In this document: positions 31,968 through 41,816 of the stretch, one piece after another | Numbering within the stretch: position 1 is the stretch's first letter | How the letters are laid out: every line of letters begins with the position of its first letter | Source: an uncultured Litoreibacter sp. | GTDB lineage: Bacteria; Pseudomonadota; Alphaproteobacteria; Rhodobacterales; Rhodobacteraceae | Direction: 5' to 3' | DNA length: 54,750 nucleotides | Assembly: GCA_947504205.1 (NCBI GenBank) | Contig: CANNGL010000005.1 | Coordinates: 1-54,750, forward strand | Position numbers and translations under genes: made by a program | Notes under the pieces: generated by a model | The model's database searches: none | Seen by the model: the letters and a program-made list of their open reading frames with translations, nothing else | What the model was told of the DNA's origin: nothing

Positions 31968-33326
31968 ATGGCCTCAGCCGCCGAGCAAATGGCATCAAAC
32001 ATGAGCTGGTCCGCCTTTGGTAAGGCAACCGAGCTTCGCAGCCGTATCCTTTTCACAATCGGACTTCTGATCGTTTATCGGTTGGGCACTTACATCCCTG
32101 TGCCGGGTATTGATCCTGACCAGTTGCGTCAGTTTGTGGAGCAGTTGTCGTCCGGGATCGGCGGCATTCTGAACATGTTTACCGGTGGTGCAATTGGTCG
32201 GATGGGCCTTTTTGCGCTTGGGATTATGCCCTATATCTCGGCCTCGATCATCGTGCAGCTTATGACGGCGATGGTGCCTCAGCTTGAGCAGTTGAAGAAA
32301 GAGGGCGAGCAGGGCCGCAAGAAAATTAACCAATATACGCGCTATGGCACGGTGTTTCTGGCAACGCTGCAGGCTTATGGTCTGGCGGCAGGGCTGGAAG
32401 GCTCAGGGCTTGCGACCGATCCCGGCTGGTATTTCCGGATCACCTGCGTGATTACGCTTGTGGGCGGCACGATGTTCCTGATGTGGCTGGGTGAGCAAAT
32501 CACGGCCCGCGGCATCGGTAACGGTATCTCGCTGATCATCTTCGTTGGCATCATCGCAGAGGTTCCTGCGGCGCTGGCGCAGTTCCTGAGCCAAGGCCGC
32601 TCGGGTGCAATCAGCCCCGCTGTCATCATCGGCGTTCTGTTGGTGGTGATTGCGACGATCACTTTCGTGGTCTTCATGGAGCGCGCGCTGCGGAAGATCC
32701 ATATTCAGTATCCGCGCCGTCAGGTTGGCATGAAGGTGTATGATGGCGGTTCGAGCCACTTGCCTGTCAAGGTCAACCCTGCGGGTGTTATTCCGGCGAT
32801 CTTTGCGTCCTCGTTGCTGTTGTTGCCTACGACGGTTTCGACCTTCTCCGGCAATCAGACCAGCCCGATCATGGCAACCATTCTGGCTTACTTTGGGCCG
32901 GGGCAGCCGCTCTATCTGGCGTTCTTCACGCTGATGATCGTGTTCTTCACGTATTTCTACACCTTCAACGTGTCGTTCAAACCGGACGAAGTTGCAGACA
33001 ACCTGAAAAACCAAAACGGCTTTGTGCCGGGCATCCGTCCGGGGCAGCGCACGGCGGAATATCTGGAATATGTCGTCAATCGCGTTCTGGTTCTCGGCTC
33101 GGCTTATCTTGCGGCGGTTTGTCTCCTGCCTGAGATTTTACGTGCACAATTGGCAATCCCTTTCTACTTTGGCGGTACGTCGGTTCTGATTGTGGTCTCT
33201 GTGACCATGGATACGATCCAGCAGGTACAAAGCCATATGCTGGCGCATCAATATGAGGGGCTGATTGAAAAATCACAGCTGCGCGGCAAATCAAAGCGTG
33301 GCAAGAGGGGACCGTCACGCCGATGA
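31968..33326 (+). CDS. secY: Protein translocase subunit SecY
   Basis: A 452-residue SecY, the channel of the Sec translocon, with ten predicted transmembrane segments. Typical segments are [20 protein letters not shown] in TM1, the plug region with [22 protein letters not shown], and the C-terminal loop with [20 protein letters not shown]. The C-terminus is strongly basic ([15 protein letters not shown]). It overlaps adk by 4 bases (ATGA). Confidence 0.98.
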   Translation: MASAAEQMASNMSWSAFGKATELRSRILFTIGLLIVYRLGTYIPVPGIDPDQLRQFVEQLSSGIGGILNMFTGGAIGRMGLFALGIMPYISASIIVQLMTAMVPQLEQLKKEGEQGRKKINQYTRYGTVFLATLQAYGLAAGLEGSGLATDPGWYFRITCVITLVGGTMFLMWLGEQITARGIGNGISLIIFVGIIAEVPAALAQFLSQGRSGAISPAVIIGVLLVVIATITFVVFMERALRKIHIQYPRRQVGMKVYDGGSSHLPVKVNPAGVIPAIFASSLLLLPTTVSTFSGNQTSPIMATILAYFGPGQPLYLAFFTLMIVFFTYFYTFNVSFKPDEVADNLKNQNGFVPGIRPGQRTAEYLEYVVNRVLVLGSAYLAAVCLLPEILRAQLAIPFYFGGTSVLIVVSVTMDTIQQVQSHMLAHQYEGLIEKSQLRGKSKRGKRGPSRR

Positions 33327-33967
33327 ATATCATCCTGCTTGGCCCGCCAGGTGCGGGCAAAGGAACGCAAGCGCGCAAGCTTGTCGATGAACGCAACATG
33401 ATCCAGCTGTCCACGGGCGATATGCTCCGCGACGCGCGATCGTCTGGAACAGAGATGGGCCAAAAGGTTGCGGCTATCATGGATGCGGGTGAGCTTGTAA
33501 CGGACGAGATCGTCATTGGTCTGATCGAAGAAAAGCTTGAGGGCGATCACGGCGGCGGGTTCATCTTCGATGGTTTCCCCCGCACATTGGCGCAGGCCGA
33601 TGCATTGGGTGAGATCCTTGAGAAGCATGGCACCTCGTTGGCCTACACGATTGCGATGGAAGTGAACGACGATGCGCTGGTTGAGCGCATCACGGCGCGC
33701 TCGACCTGTGGCAATTGCGGCGAGGTTTATAACGACATCACCAAGCCGCAGCCTGCCGATGGCAAGTGCTCGAACTGCGGGGCGTCTGATTTCAAACGCC
33801 GTGCGGATGACAATGAAGAGAGCCTGCGCACACGTCTGATGGAATATTACAAGAAGACGTCCCCTTTGCTTGGGTACTACCACGCGAAGGGCAATCTTCA
33901 GTGGGTGCCGGGTCTGGGTGAGATCGACGAGGTCGCGGCGGGCATTTCAGCAGTTCTGGATAGCTGA
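33323..33967 (+). CDS. adk: Adenylate kinase (zinc-type LID)
   Basis: A 214-residue long-form adenylate kinase that converts AMP and ATP to two ADP. The P-loop [14 protein letters not shown] lies at 7-20, and [16 protein letters not shown] is the AMP-side motif. The LID domain has two CxxC pairs (CGNC and CSNC, about 130-155), so it should bind zinc. It is translationally coupled to secY. In many relatives rpsM follows closely; here 2.2 kb intervene. Confidence 0.97.
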   Translation: MNIILLGPPGAGKGTQARKLVDERNMIQLSTGDMLRDARSSGTEMGQKVAAIMDAGELVTDEIVIGLIEEKLEGDHGGGFIFDGFPRTLAQADALGEILEKHGTSLAYTIAMEVNDDALVERITARSTCGNCGEVYNDITKPQPADGKCSNCGASDFKRRADDNEESLRTRLMEYYKKTSPLLGYYHAKGNLQWVPGLGEIDEVAAGISAVLDS

Positions 33968-34622
33968 TTTCAGCGCAACCAAGCGCGTCCTGGCTTTACC
34001 CCCAAAAATCTGTGAACGGAGCGTCACGGCCTGTCCACCCATCACACCGCCCAGCGTTATGCCCGGCTAACAATGCGTAGTGCTGGCGCCGACAGCATGT
34101 GATCCAGCGGGTGATTTTCCTGGAATTACTGGCGGGACGGGCGGACCCCAAGAGCTGAAGATACATCTGACCTTCGCGTGTTGCTTAAGCAAAAGAAGTC
34201 CGCTGCAGCCATGAAGGTCATCACGCCAACAACGGCATGTTGCCAACCCTGTCAGGCGAGGTCCCAGTCATGCCTCAATTCGCAATCGGCAATGAGCCCA
34301 GCTTGTCCACTTCTAGGGCTTAGCGTCTCTTTGTGCTTTCATTTTTTGTTTGATTTCAGCCCGCCTATGATCTTCATCAAATCGATGTATCAAAAACTGT
34401 ATTTGTCGGGCCTGCACCACTTTCTTGGATGCAAGTAAGCCATGTCCCAAAGCACTAATGGCCGAACCCAAAGCCGCACGTCCACTCTGATTTGCTCGAT
34501 GAAGAGCATCGGATGGCTGCGTTGAGCCCAATTCATTGCGTTTTGGACTCGTCGCGGATGTCCAGTACAGGAAAAACAACTGCTTCGGCTGCTGAAAATC
34601 GAAAGAGGTGCCCTGTCGCGGC
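33968..34622. other. Gap between adk and the Gfo/Idh gene
   Basis: About 655 bases with no convincing gene. Two overlapping frames on opposite strands (34178-34438 plus, 34313-34678 minus) have no recognisable domain. The second even overlaps the dehydrogenase 3' end. The region looks like degenerate or recently rearranged DNA. Confidence 0.45.
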
Positions 34623-35663
34623 TTAGGCTTCGAACCGGTTAGAAATTTTGACTGATTTCGCCTGCTCCGCCGCGTCATACGCCGCCAATGCCAAAGCCAT
34701 GGTCTTTAGATTGTCTTCGCCAGAGGGGCGCGGCTTTGCCCGACCATTCATTACGTCTATCGCGTGTTGTTGGAAGTTCATGACGCTATCCTGAACGCAA
34801 TGCCAGGGCTTCCCTCCCCAATCGGGCACCTCGGAATCGGCGCTGCGGGTCACCGCACCTGACGCCGTGTGAACCGTCAGTTGATTGTACCGATCCAGCT
34901 GAAGTGTCCCTTTGTCGCCTTCAATAGCCGCGGCGGTATTTGGAAAAGGTTCAGGATCGAATTTGCTGTAAAATGAGCAATCGCAAATGCAGGTTGCTCC
35001 ATTTTCCATTTTTAGAAGAGCCGTGAATGCATCTTCCCCGTGAACGAGAGGGTTTAGGCTTTGGGTTGAACAAGACAGACTAGAGACTTCACCCATGAAG
35101 TGACGTGCAATGTCGAAAAGGTGCAATCCCACATCCATAATCGCAAACCGATCAATCTCAGCCAAATACGGCTGATTGACGTAGTGGTTATACCCATGCC
35201 GAAAACTGAAATGCGCAAAATGCGGAGTTCCGATGACGCCTTCATTTATCAGTGCTTTCATATCCAGAAACGGTCTTTGCCAGCGAAAGTTTTCATGAAC
35301 TATGAGATTGGAACCAGCCTGTTTTGCTGCATCGACCATCTCATGCGCGTCATTCATATTCTCGGCAAAAGGTTTTTGGCAAATGACCGTTTTTGCATGG
35401 CCGCACGCCAATTTCACCAATGGCAAATGAGATTCTACCGTGGTCGCTACATCAACAAAATCGAGCACTTCGTTACGGAACAGTTCCTCTGGATTATCAT
35501 AGACCCCAGCAATCCCAAAGGTCGCGGCCATGGACTTGGCTTTGGCGAGGTCAAGGTCGCAGACCGCTACAATTTCAGCGCCGCCCAGCGATGTCCAAGC
35601 ATTCATGTGGTTCTCAGCGAAAAAACCACAACCGATGAGTGCGCCTTGCATGTTTTGGTCCAT
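34623..35663 (-). CDS. Gfo/Idh/MocA family oxidoreductase
   Basis: A 346-residue NAD(P)-dependent sugar/inositol dehydrogenase-type protein. The Rossmann motif GALIGCGFFAENHM is at 7-20. The family EKP motif appears as QKPF with catalytic Lys97, and a downstream MDVGLHLFDIARHF holds the active-site Asp and His. Substrate unknown. It is on the strand opposite to the ribosomal genes, between adk and rpsM, with lower GC than its neighbours, suggesting insertion. Confidence 0.88.
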   Translation of the reverse strand: MDQNMQGALIGCGFFAENHMNAWTSLGGAEIVAVCDLDLAKAKSMAATFGIAGVYDNPEELFRNEVLDFVDVATTVESHLPLVKLACGHAKTVICQKPFAENMNDAHEMVDAAKQAGSNLIVHENFRWQRPFLDMKALINEGVIGTPHFAHFSFRHGYNHYVNQPYLAEIDRFAIMDVGLHLFDIARHFMGEVSSLSCSTQSLNPLVHGEDAFTALLKMENGATCICDCSFYSKFDPEPFPNTAAAIEGDKGTLQLDRYNQLTVHTASGAVTRSADSEVPDWGGKPWHCVQDSVMNFQQHAIDVMNGRAKPRPSGEDNLKTMALALAAYDAAEQAKSVKISNRFEA

Positions 35664-36140
35664 TAGTGCTTCCTATATCCTTTTGTGAAGCCAGCCTATC
35701 AGCCGTTAGTTGTTTTGTTGGGGTCTTGGAAGTTGCTGCCAGCATCACAGACCAAGCATAGGCGGATATTGACATAGGTAAAATCAAGGTCTGCATCCGT
35801 CCCGCAATTTCCCTGACCTTGTGTTGGCGATTGTGTTCGTGGGCGCGCAACAATCGTCCGGATGTCGCAAAAGTTTCTGCGCTCGTTCAGGTCTGTTACC
35901 GGAGGCTTTGGAGAGTAACTTTCTCAGGGTTTCGACTTTCCAGCCCGCAAGGGTTGACGCCCCTTGAAAACAGGCCTAAAGCACGCCATCTCACATGAGA
36001 ATCAAAGGCCGAAAGGGACTAGCTATCCTTGGTGCCAAAGAAGTTTTGAAGCCAAGCCCGTAGGTCGAAAAACCTCCGGGCTTACGTTGTGAAAAAAGGT
36101 TCTGGAGTTACGGAACCGCAACCGAAGAAGGAGAGCCCCA
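35664..36140 (+). promoter_or_regulatory. Gap and leader upstream of rpsM
   Basis: About 475 bases without a gene. The last 90 look like a transcribed leader. One hairpin has stem AAGCCCG, then AGGT, paired with ACCT and CGGGCTT around CGAAAA (36054-36083). A second is GGTTC/GAACC (36098-36117). A promoter for rpsM-rpsK-rpoA-rplQ should lie upstream, since the Gfo/Idh gene faces the other way. Boxes cannot be assigned confidently. Confidence 0.5.
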
Positions 36141-36509
36141 TTGGCTCGTATTGCTGGCGTTAACCTGCCCGACGCGAAACGCGTCCCAATCGCACTGACT
36201 TACATCACCGGGATCGGCCACACATCTGCGAAAGCAATTGTGGAAGCCGTTGGCATTGATCCGTCCCGCCGCATGAATGACCTTTCGGATGCAGAAGTTC
36301 TGCAGATCCGTGAGCATATCGACGCAAACTTCACTGTTGAAGGTGACCTGCGCCGTGACGTGCAAATGAACATCAAGCGTCTGATGGACCTTGGTTGCTA
36401 CCGTGGCCTGCGCCATCGTCGTAACCTGCCTGTCCGTGGTCAGCGCACGCATACCAACGCTCGTACTCGCAAAGGTCCTGCAAAGGCCATTGCTGGTAAG
36501 AAGAAGTAA
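36141..36509 (+). CDS. rpsM: 30S ribosomal protein S13 (TTG start)
   Basis: A 122-residue S13, the small-subunit head protein that contacts P-site tRNA and the large subunit. [20 protein letters not shown] and the C-terminal [20 protein letters not shown] are conserved. The start codon is TTG at 36141: there is no ATG or GTG at this position, family members begin MARIAGV, and AAGGAGAG lies 8 bases upstream. A TTG start is uncommon for a ribosomal protein. It leads the alpha segment. Confidence 0.97.
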   Translation: MARIAGVNLPDAKRVPIALTYITGIGHTSAKAIVEAVGIDPSRRMNDLSDAEVLQIREHIDANFTVEGDLRRDVQMNIKRLMDLGCYRGLRHRRNLPVRGQRTHTNARTRKGPAKAIAGKKK

Positions 36510-36524
36510 GGGAGGGCTGATCTG

Positions 36525-36914
36525 ATGGCACGCGAAAAGACAAGAGCGAAGAAGAAGGTCCGCAAGAACATCGCCGCTGGTGTGGCGCATGTGAACTCTT
36601 CCTTCAACAACACCAAAATCCTGATTTCCGACGTACAGGGCAATGCGATCTCATGGTCGTCTGCCGGCACGATGGGCTTCAAAGGCTCACGGAAATCCAC
36701 ACCTTATGCCGCTCAGATGGCTGCTGAGGATGCGGGCCGCAAGGCGCAGGAACATGGTGTGAAGACACTCGAAGTTGAAGTTCAGGGTCCGGGTTCGGGT
36801 CGTGAAAGCGCATTGCGCGCTCTGGCGGCTGTCGGTTTCCAGATTGCTTCGATCCGCGACGTAACGCCGATGGCACATAACGGTTGCCGTCCGCCGAAGC
36901 GTCGCCGCGTCTAA
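36525..36914 (+). CDS. rpsK: 30S ribosomal protein S11
   Basis: A 129-residue S11, on the platform next to the E-site mRNA. The core [20 protein letters not shown] and the C-terminal [18 protein letters not shown] are signature sequences. It starts 15 bases after rpsM with GGGAGGGC upstream. Confidence 0.98.
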   Translation: MAREKTRAKKKVRKNIAAGVAHVNSSFNNTKILISDVQGNAISWSSAGTMGFKGSRKSTPYAAQMAAEDAGRKAQEHGVKTLEVEVQGPGSGRESALRALAAVGFQIASIRDVTPMAHNGCRPPKRRRV

Positions 36915-36977
36915 TAAATTTATTTCAGGGACGGGGCCCTTTCGTCGGGTCCCGCCTTTGTCATTTCAACCTCGGGC

Positions 36978-37006
36978 GTTCACCGGCTTGGACATGACCG
37001 GCGAAC
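36978..37006 (+). promoter_or_regulatory. Hairpin in the rpsK-rpoA spacer
   Basis: Arms GTTCACCGG (36978-36986) and CCGGCGAAC (36998-37006), with one A-C mismatch, end 19 bases before the rpoA ATG. It could modulate rpoA translation; no terminator-like T run. Confidence 0.35.
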
Positions 37007-37025
37007 AGGTATGGAGGCGACACAC

Positions 37026-38042
37026 ATGATCCACAAAAATTGGCAAGAGCTGATCAAACCAACGCAACTGGATGTAAAGCCAGGCAATGATCCTGCGCGC
37101 AAGGCTACTGTTGTAGCGGAGCCGCTGGAGCGTGGCTTTGGCCTGACCATGGGCAACGCCCTGCGTCGCGTTCTGATGAGCTCGCTTCAAGGCGCGGCCA
37201 TCACTTCTGTTCAGATTGACAACGTTCTGCACGAGTTCTCTTCTATCGCCGGTGTCCGCGAAGACGTCACCGACGTGGTTCTGAACCTCAAGGGTGTAGC
37301 TATTCGCATGGAAGTTGAGGGGCCAAAGCGCCTGTCGATTTCTGCGAAAGGTCCGGCTGTAGTAACGGCTGGTGATATCTCCGATTCCGCTGGTATCGAG
37401 ATCCTGAACCGTGAGCATGTGATCTGCCACCTCGACGATGGTGCAGAGCTGTTCATGGAACTGACTGTCAATACCGGCAAAGGCTATGTTTCGGCCGACA
37501 AGAACCGCCCGGAAGACGCACCGATTGGCCTGATGCCGATCGACGCCATCTTTTCGCCGGTCAAAAAGGTCAGCTATGATGTTCAGCCAACCCGCGAAGG
37601 TCAGGTTCTGGACTATGACAAACTGACTATGAAGATCGAAACAGACGGTTCGCTGACGCCAGATGATGCGGTTGCTTATGCGGCCCGTATTCTGCAGGAT
37701 CAGCTGTCTATCTTCGTGAACTTCGAAGAACCTGAAGCAGCACGCGCTCAGGACGATGAAGATGATCTGGAGTTCAACCCGCTTCTGCTGAAGAAAGTGG
37801 ACGAGCTGGAATTGTCTGTCCGTTCTGCTAACTGCCTGAAGAACGACAATATCGTCTACATCGGCGACCTGATCCAGAAGACCGAAGCAGAGATGCTGCG
37901 CACCCCGAATTTTGGCCGCAAATCCTTGAACGAAATCAAGGAAGTGTTGTCCGGCATGGGTCTGCATCTCGGTATGGACATCGTCGACTGGCCACCAGAA
38001 AACATCGAGGATCTTGCGAAGAAATTCGAAGACGCCTTCTAA
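37026..38042 (+). CDS. rpoA: DNA-directed RNA polymerase subunit alpha
   Basis: A 338-residue alpha subunit. The N-terminal assembly domain (about 1-235) has [20 protein letters not shown]. The C-terminal DNA- and activator-binding domain (about 250-325) has [20 protein letters not shown] and [15 protein letters not shown] 37026 is chosen because GGAGG lies 8 bases before it and family members begin MIHKNW; an ATG 15 bases upstream overlaps that ribosome binding site. Confidence 0.98.
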   Translation: MIHKNWQELIKPTQLDVKPGNDPARKATVVAEPLERGFGLTMGNALRRVLMSSLQGAAITSVQIDNVLHEFSSIAGVREDVTDVVLNLKGVAIRMEVEGPKRLSISAKGPAVVTAGDISDSAGIEILNREHVICHLDDGAELFMELTVNTGKGYVSADKNRPEDAPIGLMPIDAIFSPVKKVSYDVQPTREGQVLDYDKLTMKIETDGSLTPDDAVAYAARILQDQLSIFVNFEEPEAARAQDDEDDLEFNPLLLKKVDELELSVRSANCLKNDNIVYIGDLIQKTEAEMLRTPNFGRKSLNEIKEVLSGMGLHLGMDIVDWPPENIEDLAKKFEDAF

Positions 38043-38047
38043 GAATT

Positions 38048-38070
38048 GGGGCGGGGTCATCCCCGCCCTG
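38048..38070 (+). repeat. Hairpin between rpoA and rplQ, REP-like
   Basis: Perfect arms GGGCGGGG/CCCCGCCC with loop TCAT, followed by TGAAC instead of TAC. The stem resembles the GCGGGG-type repeats at 17776 and 20541 but the GTAG foot is degenerate. It may be a decayed REP or simply an mRNA hairpin in the 134-base rpoA-rplQ spacer. Confidence 0.45.
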
Positions 38071-38176
38071 AACAATGCCGGCACGGGCCGGGATATCATG
38101 GGCAATGAGGCCCCAAGGAGAGGCACCGACACGCATCGGTAGCCCGGACAAAGTCTAAAACGAAGGAACTAGGAAA

Positions 38177-38596
38177 ATGCGTCACGCACGAGGCTACCGC
38201 CGCCTGAACCGCACTCACGAACACCGCAAAGCGTTGTTCTCCAACATGGCAGGATCTTTGATCGAGCATGAGCAGATCAAGACCACTCTGCCAAAGGCGA
38301 AAGAACTGCGCCCGATCGTTGAAAAACTGATCACACTTGGCAAGCGCGGTGATCTGCATGCACGCCGTCAGGCCGCAGCTCAACTCAAGCAGGACAAGGA
38401 CGTCGCCAAGCTGTTCGAAGTTCTCGGCCCACGTTATGCTGAACGTCAGGGTGGCTATGTGCGCATCCTGAAAGCCGGCTTCCGCTATGGTGACATGGCG
38501 CCAATGGCGATCATCGAATTCGTCGATCGCGATACCGATGCAAAAGGTGCTGCTGACAAAGCGCGCGTTGCAGCGGAAGAGGCCGCAGAAGAATAA
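38177..38596 (+). CDS. rplQ: 50S ribosomal protein L17
   Basis: A 139-residue L17. [20 protein letters not shown] is the universal N-terminus. [20 protein letters not shown] and [20 protein letters not shown] are conserved; a short acidic/Ala tail follows. It is the last gene of the alpha segment and is followed by a strong terminator. Confidence 0.98.
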   Translation: MRHARGYRRLNRTHEHRKALFSNMAGSLIEHEQIKTTLPKAKELRPIVEKLITLGKRGDLHARRQAAAQLKQDKDVAKLFEVLGPRYAERQGGYVRILKAGFRYGDMAPMAIIEFVDRDTDAKGAADKARVAAEEAAEE

Positions 38597-38621
38597 GCAA
38601 GCCCACTCACGGTGCTTTTGG

Positions 38622-38652
38622 AAACCCCGCTTAAACAGGCGGGGTTTTTCTT
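38622..38652 (+). terminator. Intrinsic terminator after rplQ
   Basis: Stem AAACCCCGC (38622-38630) / GCGGGGTTT (38639-38647), loop TTAAACAG, followed by TTCTTTT. It closes the alpha operon. Confidence 0.92.
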
Positions 38653-38720
38653 TTCCGCGGCTTGCGTTGAAGTTGGATCACATGCGCTTTATTTGTGGCT
38701 GGGTTCATAAGAGGTCTGAA

Positions 38721-40103
38721 ATGCGCTTTTTTCTCATTGTTTTGGCCGTCCTGATCACGCCGCTCACGGCGGCGGCCGAGATCAAGGTGCCGGAGAGCCA
38801 GCAAGAGATTTCCCTGAGCTTTGCACCACTGGTCAAGCAGGCCTCGCCCGCAGTGGTGAACATTTTCGCCAACCGGATTGTCGAGCAACGCACAAATCCC
38901 TTTATGAACAACCCGATGTTCGAAGAGTTTTTCCGGGGGTTTGGACAGTCCCGCCCACGGGTTCAGAACTCTCTGGGGTCGGGGGTCATTCTGTCGGAGG
39001 ATGGGATTGTGGTTTCGAATTATCACGTTGTTGGTATGGCGACCGAAATTACCGTCGTTTTGCAGGATCGGCGTGAATTTCAGGCCAGCGTTCTTCTGGG
39101 GGATGAAGAAAGCGATCTGGCCATCCTGAAAATCTACAGCAATCAAGAACTGCCCTTTCTGCCTTTGAGAGACAGCGACGAGATCGAGGTCGGGGAACTG
39201 GTTCTGGCAATTGGTAATCCGTTCGGCATCGGGCAGACCGTCAGTTCTGGCATTATCTCCGGATTGGCGCGTTCAGGCGCTGCGACCGGAAATGCGCGGG
39301 GGTATTTCATCCAAACCGACGCGGCTATCAATCCCGGGAATTCCGGAGGTGCTTTGATTGACACAAAGGGGCGGTTGATCGGGGTGAATACGTCGATCCT
39401 GACCCGCTCGGGCGGGTCCAACGGTGTTGGGTTTGCGATCCCTGCCAATCTGGTGACCCGCTTCGTGGAACAGGCGCGCGATGGCAATGACAGATTCAAC
39501 CGTCCTTGGGCTGGCATTTTTGGTCAAGCAGTCGACTCGGGGATTGCCGAGGGGATCGGTTTGACTGTCCCGGAGGGCGTTATCATTTCCGCATTGCATC
39601 CTTTGAGTCCGTTTAACGTGGCTGGGTTGAACATTGGCGATGTCGTGCTGTCGATTGACGAGCAGCCGGTAAATGCGCCAGCGGAGATGCTGTTTCGGAT
39701 GTCTGTTCGACCGATTGGTGACGACATAGCTGTGCGCTATCTGCGCGCGGGTGAAGAACAAGTGGCGCGGGTCGATTTGATCGAAGCGCCTAACGTGCCA
39801 GAACCGGACGAGCGCACAGTGCCCGCGGGCGTTACGCTTTCAGCCATGACGGTTGCCAATATCAACCCGCGTATTGGTGCTGAGCTGGGCCTGCCCATTG
39901 ATGCCAGCGGCGTCATTATCACGGCACTACCATCAAACCTGAGGCGTATCGGCTTGCGTCCCGGGGATATACTGACACGGATCAATGGCGCACAAATTTC
40001 CACGACGCAGGATGTGCTTGACGCTGCTGACAGCGATCAAAGGGCCTGGCGCATTGACGGGATCAGCCGCGGACGGAGCTTCAGCTATCGGTTTCGGATC
40101 TGA
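38721..40103 (+). CDS. Do-like periplasmic serine protease (DegP/HtrA family)
   Basis: A 460-residue HtrA-type protease with a signal peptide (about 1-19). The trypsin-like domain has the triad His102 (SNYHVVG), Asp132 (DEESDLAIL) and Ser208 (NPGNSGGAL). Two PDZ domains follow (about 275-365 and 375-455). These enzymes degrade or refold misfolded envelope proteins. ATG 38721 gives the signal peptide; the long upstream frame runs through rplQ. It overlaps rarA by one base (TGATG). Paralogues are common, so degP, degQ or degS cannot be assigned. Confidence 0.93.
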   Translation: MRFFLIVLAVLITPLTAAAEIKVPESQQEISLSFAPLVKQASPAVVNIFANRIVEQRTNPFMNNPMFEEFFRGFGQSRPRVQNSLGSGVILSEDGIVVSNYHVVGMATEITVVLQDRREFQASVLLGDEESDLAILKIYSNQELPFLPLRDSDEIEVGELVLAIGNPFGIGQTVSSGIISGLARSGAATGNARGYFIQTDAAINPGNSGGALIDTKGRLIGVNTSILTRSGGSNGVGFAIPANLVTRFVEQARDGNDRFNRPWAGIFGQAVDSGIAEGIGLTVPEGVIISALHPLSPFNVAGLNIGDVVLSIDEQPVNAPAEMLFRMSVRPIGDDIAVRYLRAGEEQVARVDLIEAPNVPEPDERTVPAGVTLSAMTVANINPRIGAELGLPIDASGVIITALPSNLRRIGLRPGDILTRINGAQISTTQDVLDAADSDQRAWRIDGISRGRSFSYRFRI

Positions 40104-41407
40104 TGCCTGACCTTTTTGACACCGGCGCCGCTGCGCCTTCCAAAAACCAACCGCTTGCCGATCGGTTACGACCGAAATCACTGGGAGATGTGATCGGACA
40201 GGAGCAGGTGCTTGGGCCCGACAGCCCGCTTGGAGTGATGCTGGCCGGTGGAACGTTGTCGTCTTTGGTCTTCTGGGGGCCACCCGGGGTTGGGAAGACC
40301 ACCATCGCACGGCTTCTGGCAGATGAAACGGATTTGCATTTTGTTCAGATCAGCGCGATTTTTACTGGCGTGCCAGACCTGAAGAAGGTTTTCGAGGGGG
40401 CGAAGATCAGAGCCGCCAATGGCCGCGGTACGTTGTTGTTCGTGGACGAGATACATCGCTTCAACAAAGCGCAGCAGGACGGGTTTTTGCCGCATATGGA
40501 AGACGGCACGATCCTGTTGGTCGGGGCGACCACGGAAAACCCCTCGTTTGAGTTGAACGCCGCCCTGCTGTCGCGGGCGCAGGTGTTGGTGCTGGAACGC
40601 CTGACATTGAGTGACTTGAAACGGCTGACGCAGCGGGCGGAGAAAGATCTGGGTCAGGCATTGCCGCTGACCCCGGATGCCCGTGCGAACCTGCTCGAAA
40701 TGGCCGACGGGGACGGGCGGGCGTTGCTCAACCTGATCGAACAGATTTCCGCGTGGACGCCAGAGGACAAACTGGACTCGCAGGCATTGGGTAAGCGTCT
40801 GATGCGGCGGGCCACGCAGTATGACAAGTCAGGCGACGCTCATTACAATCTGATATCGGCCTTGCACAAATCGGTGCGTGGTTCTGACCCGGACGCGTCG
40901 CTTTATTGGCTGGCGCGTATGCTGACCGGGGGGGAGGATCCGCGCTATCTGGCACGTCGGATCACTCGAATGAGTGTGGAGGATATTGGTCTGGCGGACC
41001 CGCAGGCGCAGCGGGTGTGTCTTGATGCGTGGGAAATCTACGAGCGCCTGGGCTCGCCCGAGGGAGAGTTGGCGCTTGCTCAGGCCGTGACGTATCTGGC
41101 GTTGGCACCGAAATCCAATGCGGCCTACACGGGATACAAACAGGCAATGCGGGATGCAAAGACGACCGGGTCAGAATCTCCGCCCAAGCATATTCTAAAT
41201 GCGCCCACGCAGTTGATGAAAGATCAGGGCTATGGTGACGGCTACGCCTATGACCATGACGCAGAGGACGGGTTTTCGGGTCAGAACTACTTTCCTGACG
41301 AGATGAAGCGGGGCGTCTATTACACGCCAGCAGAACGCGGCTTTGAGCGTGAGCTGAAGAAGCGCCTCGATTACTTTGCCAAGCTGCGTGCGCAGCGGCA
41401 AACTTGA
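40103..41407 (+). CDS. rarA: Replication-associated recombination protein A (RarA/MgsA)
   Basis: A 434-residue AAA+ ATPase that acts at stalled replication forks. Walker A GPPGVGKTT is at 59-67 and Walker B LLFVDEIHRFN near 112-122, with sensor 1 LVGATTENPSFELN. The C-terminal tetramerisation region has YWLARMLTGGEDPRYLARR and the MgsA signature YLALAPKSNAAYTGYKQAM. It is coupled to the protease gene upstream and followed after 31 bases by crcB. Confidence 0.96.
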   Translation: MPDLFDTGAAAPSKNQPLADRLRPKSLGDVIGQEQVLGPDSPLGVMLAGGTLSSLVFWGPPGVGKTTIARLLADETDLHFVQISAIFTGVPDLKKVFEGAKIRAANGRGTLLFVDEIHRFNKAQQDGFLPHMEDGTILLVGATTENPSFELNAALLSRAQVLVLERLTLSDLKRLTQRAEKDLGQALPLTPDARANLLEMADGDGRALLNLIEQISAWTPEDKLDSQALGKRLMRRATQYDKSGDAHYNLISALHKSVRGSDPDASLYWLARMLTGGEDPRYLARRITRMSVEDIGLADPQAQRVCLDAWEIYERLGSPEGELALAQAVTYLALAPKSNAAYTGYKQAMRDAKTTGSESPPKHILNAPTQLMKDQGYGDGYAYDHDAEDGFSGQNYFPDEMKRGVYYTPAERGFERELKKRLDYFAKLRAQRQT

Positions 41408-41438
41408 CTTCCTTGGCGCAAAGCCGGAGAGACAGCCC

Positions 41439-41816
41439 ATGATTTCAACGACACTACAGGTTGCCCTTGGCGGAGCCATTGGCGCGGCGCTGCGATTTAT
41501 CATTGGAGTGGGAATTTTCCGCTTGTCGGGGCCCGGCTTTCCGCTGGCGGTGATGAGTGTCAATGTTTTCGGAAGTTTCCTGATGGGGCTGTTTGTGGTC
41601 TTTGCGGCAAAGACATCGAACACCCATCTGTCCCCGTTTATCATGACGGGTATTTTGGGCGGCTTCACGACGTTTTCTGCGTTTTCACTGGAAGCCTATA
41701 CACTGTTTGAGCGCGGCCAGTTTGGTTCTGCTGCGATCTATGTCTTCGGCTCGGTTATCTTCTCCATCGGCGGACTGGTTGCCGGTCTGTTGCTGGCACG
41801 GGGGGCTTTCGCATGA
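41439..41816 (+). CDS. crcB: Fluoride channel Fluc (CrcB)
   Basis: A 125-residue four-helix membrane protein of the dimeric fluoride exporter family. LGGAIGAALRFIIG in TM1, VNVFGSFLMG in TM2 and the signature GGFTTFSAFSLE in TM3 are present. ATG 41439 matches the family N-terminus; the frame continues upstream to 41376 without homology. It overlaps the next gene by 4 bases (ATGA). I see no obvious crcB fluoride riboswitch in the 31-base gap upstream. Confidence 0.95.
   Translation: MISTTLQVALGGAIGAALRFIIGVGIFRLSGPGFPLAVMSVNVFGSFLMGLFVVFAAKTSNTHLSPFIMTGILGGFTTFSAFSLEAYTLFERGQFGSAAIYVFGSVIFSIGGLVAGLLLARGAFA

Noticed and set aside
34178-34678. Two overlapping small frames between adk and the Gfo/Idh gene
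   Set aside because: They conflict with each other, lack ribosome binding sites and domains, and one overlaps the 3' end of the dehydrogenase.
36966-38132. 388-residue minus-strand frame over rpoA
   Set aside because: Antisense to rpoA, no homology to any family I recognise.
41408-41438. Fluoride riboswitch upstream of crcB
   Set aside because: The gap is only 31 bases and crcB sits inside a run of tightly packed genes.
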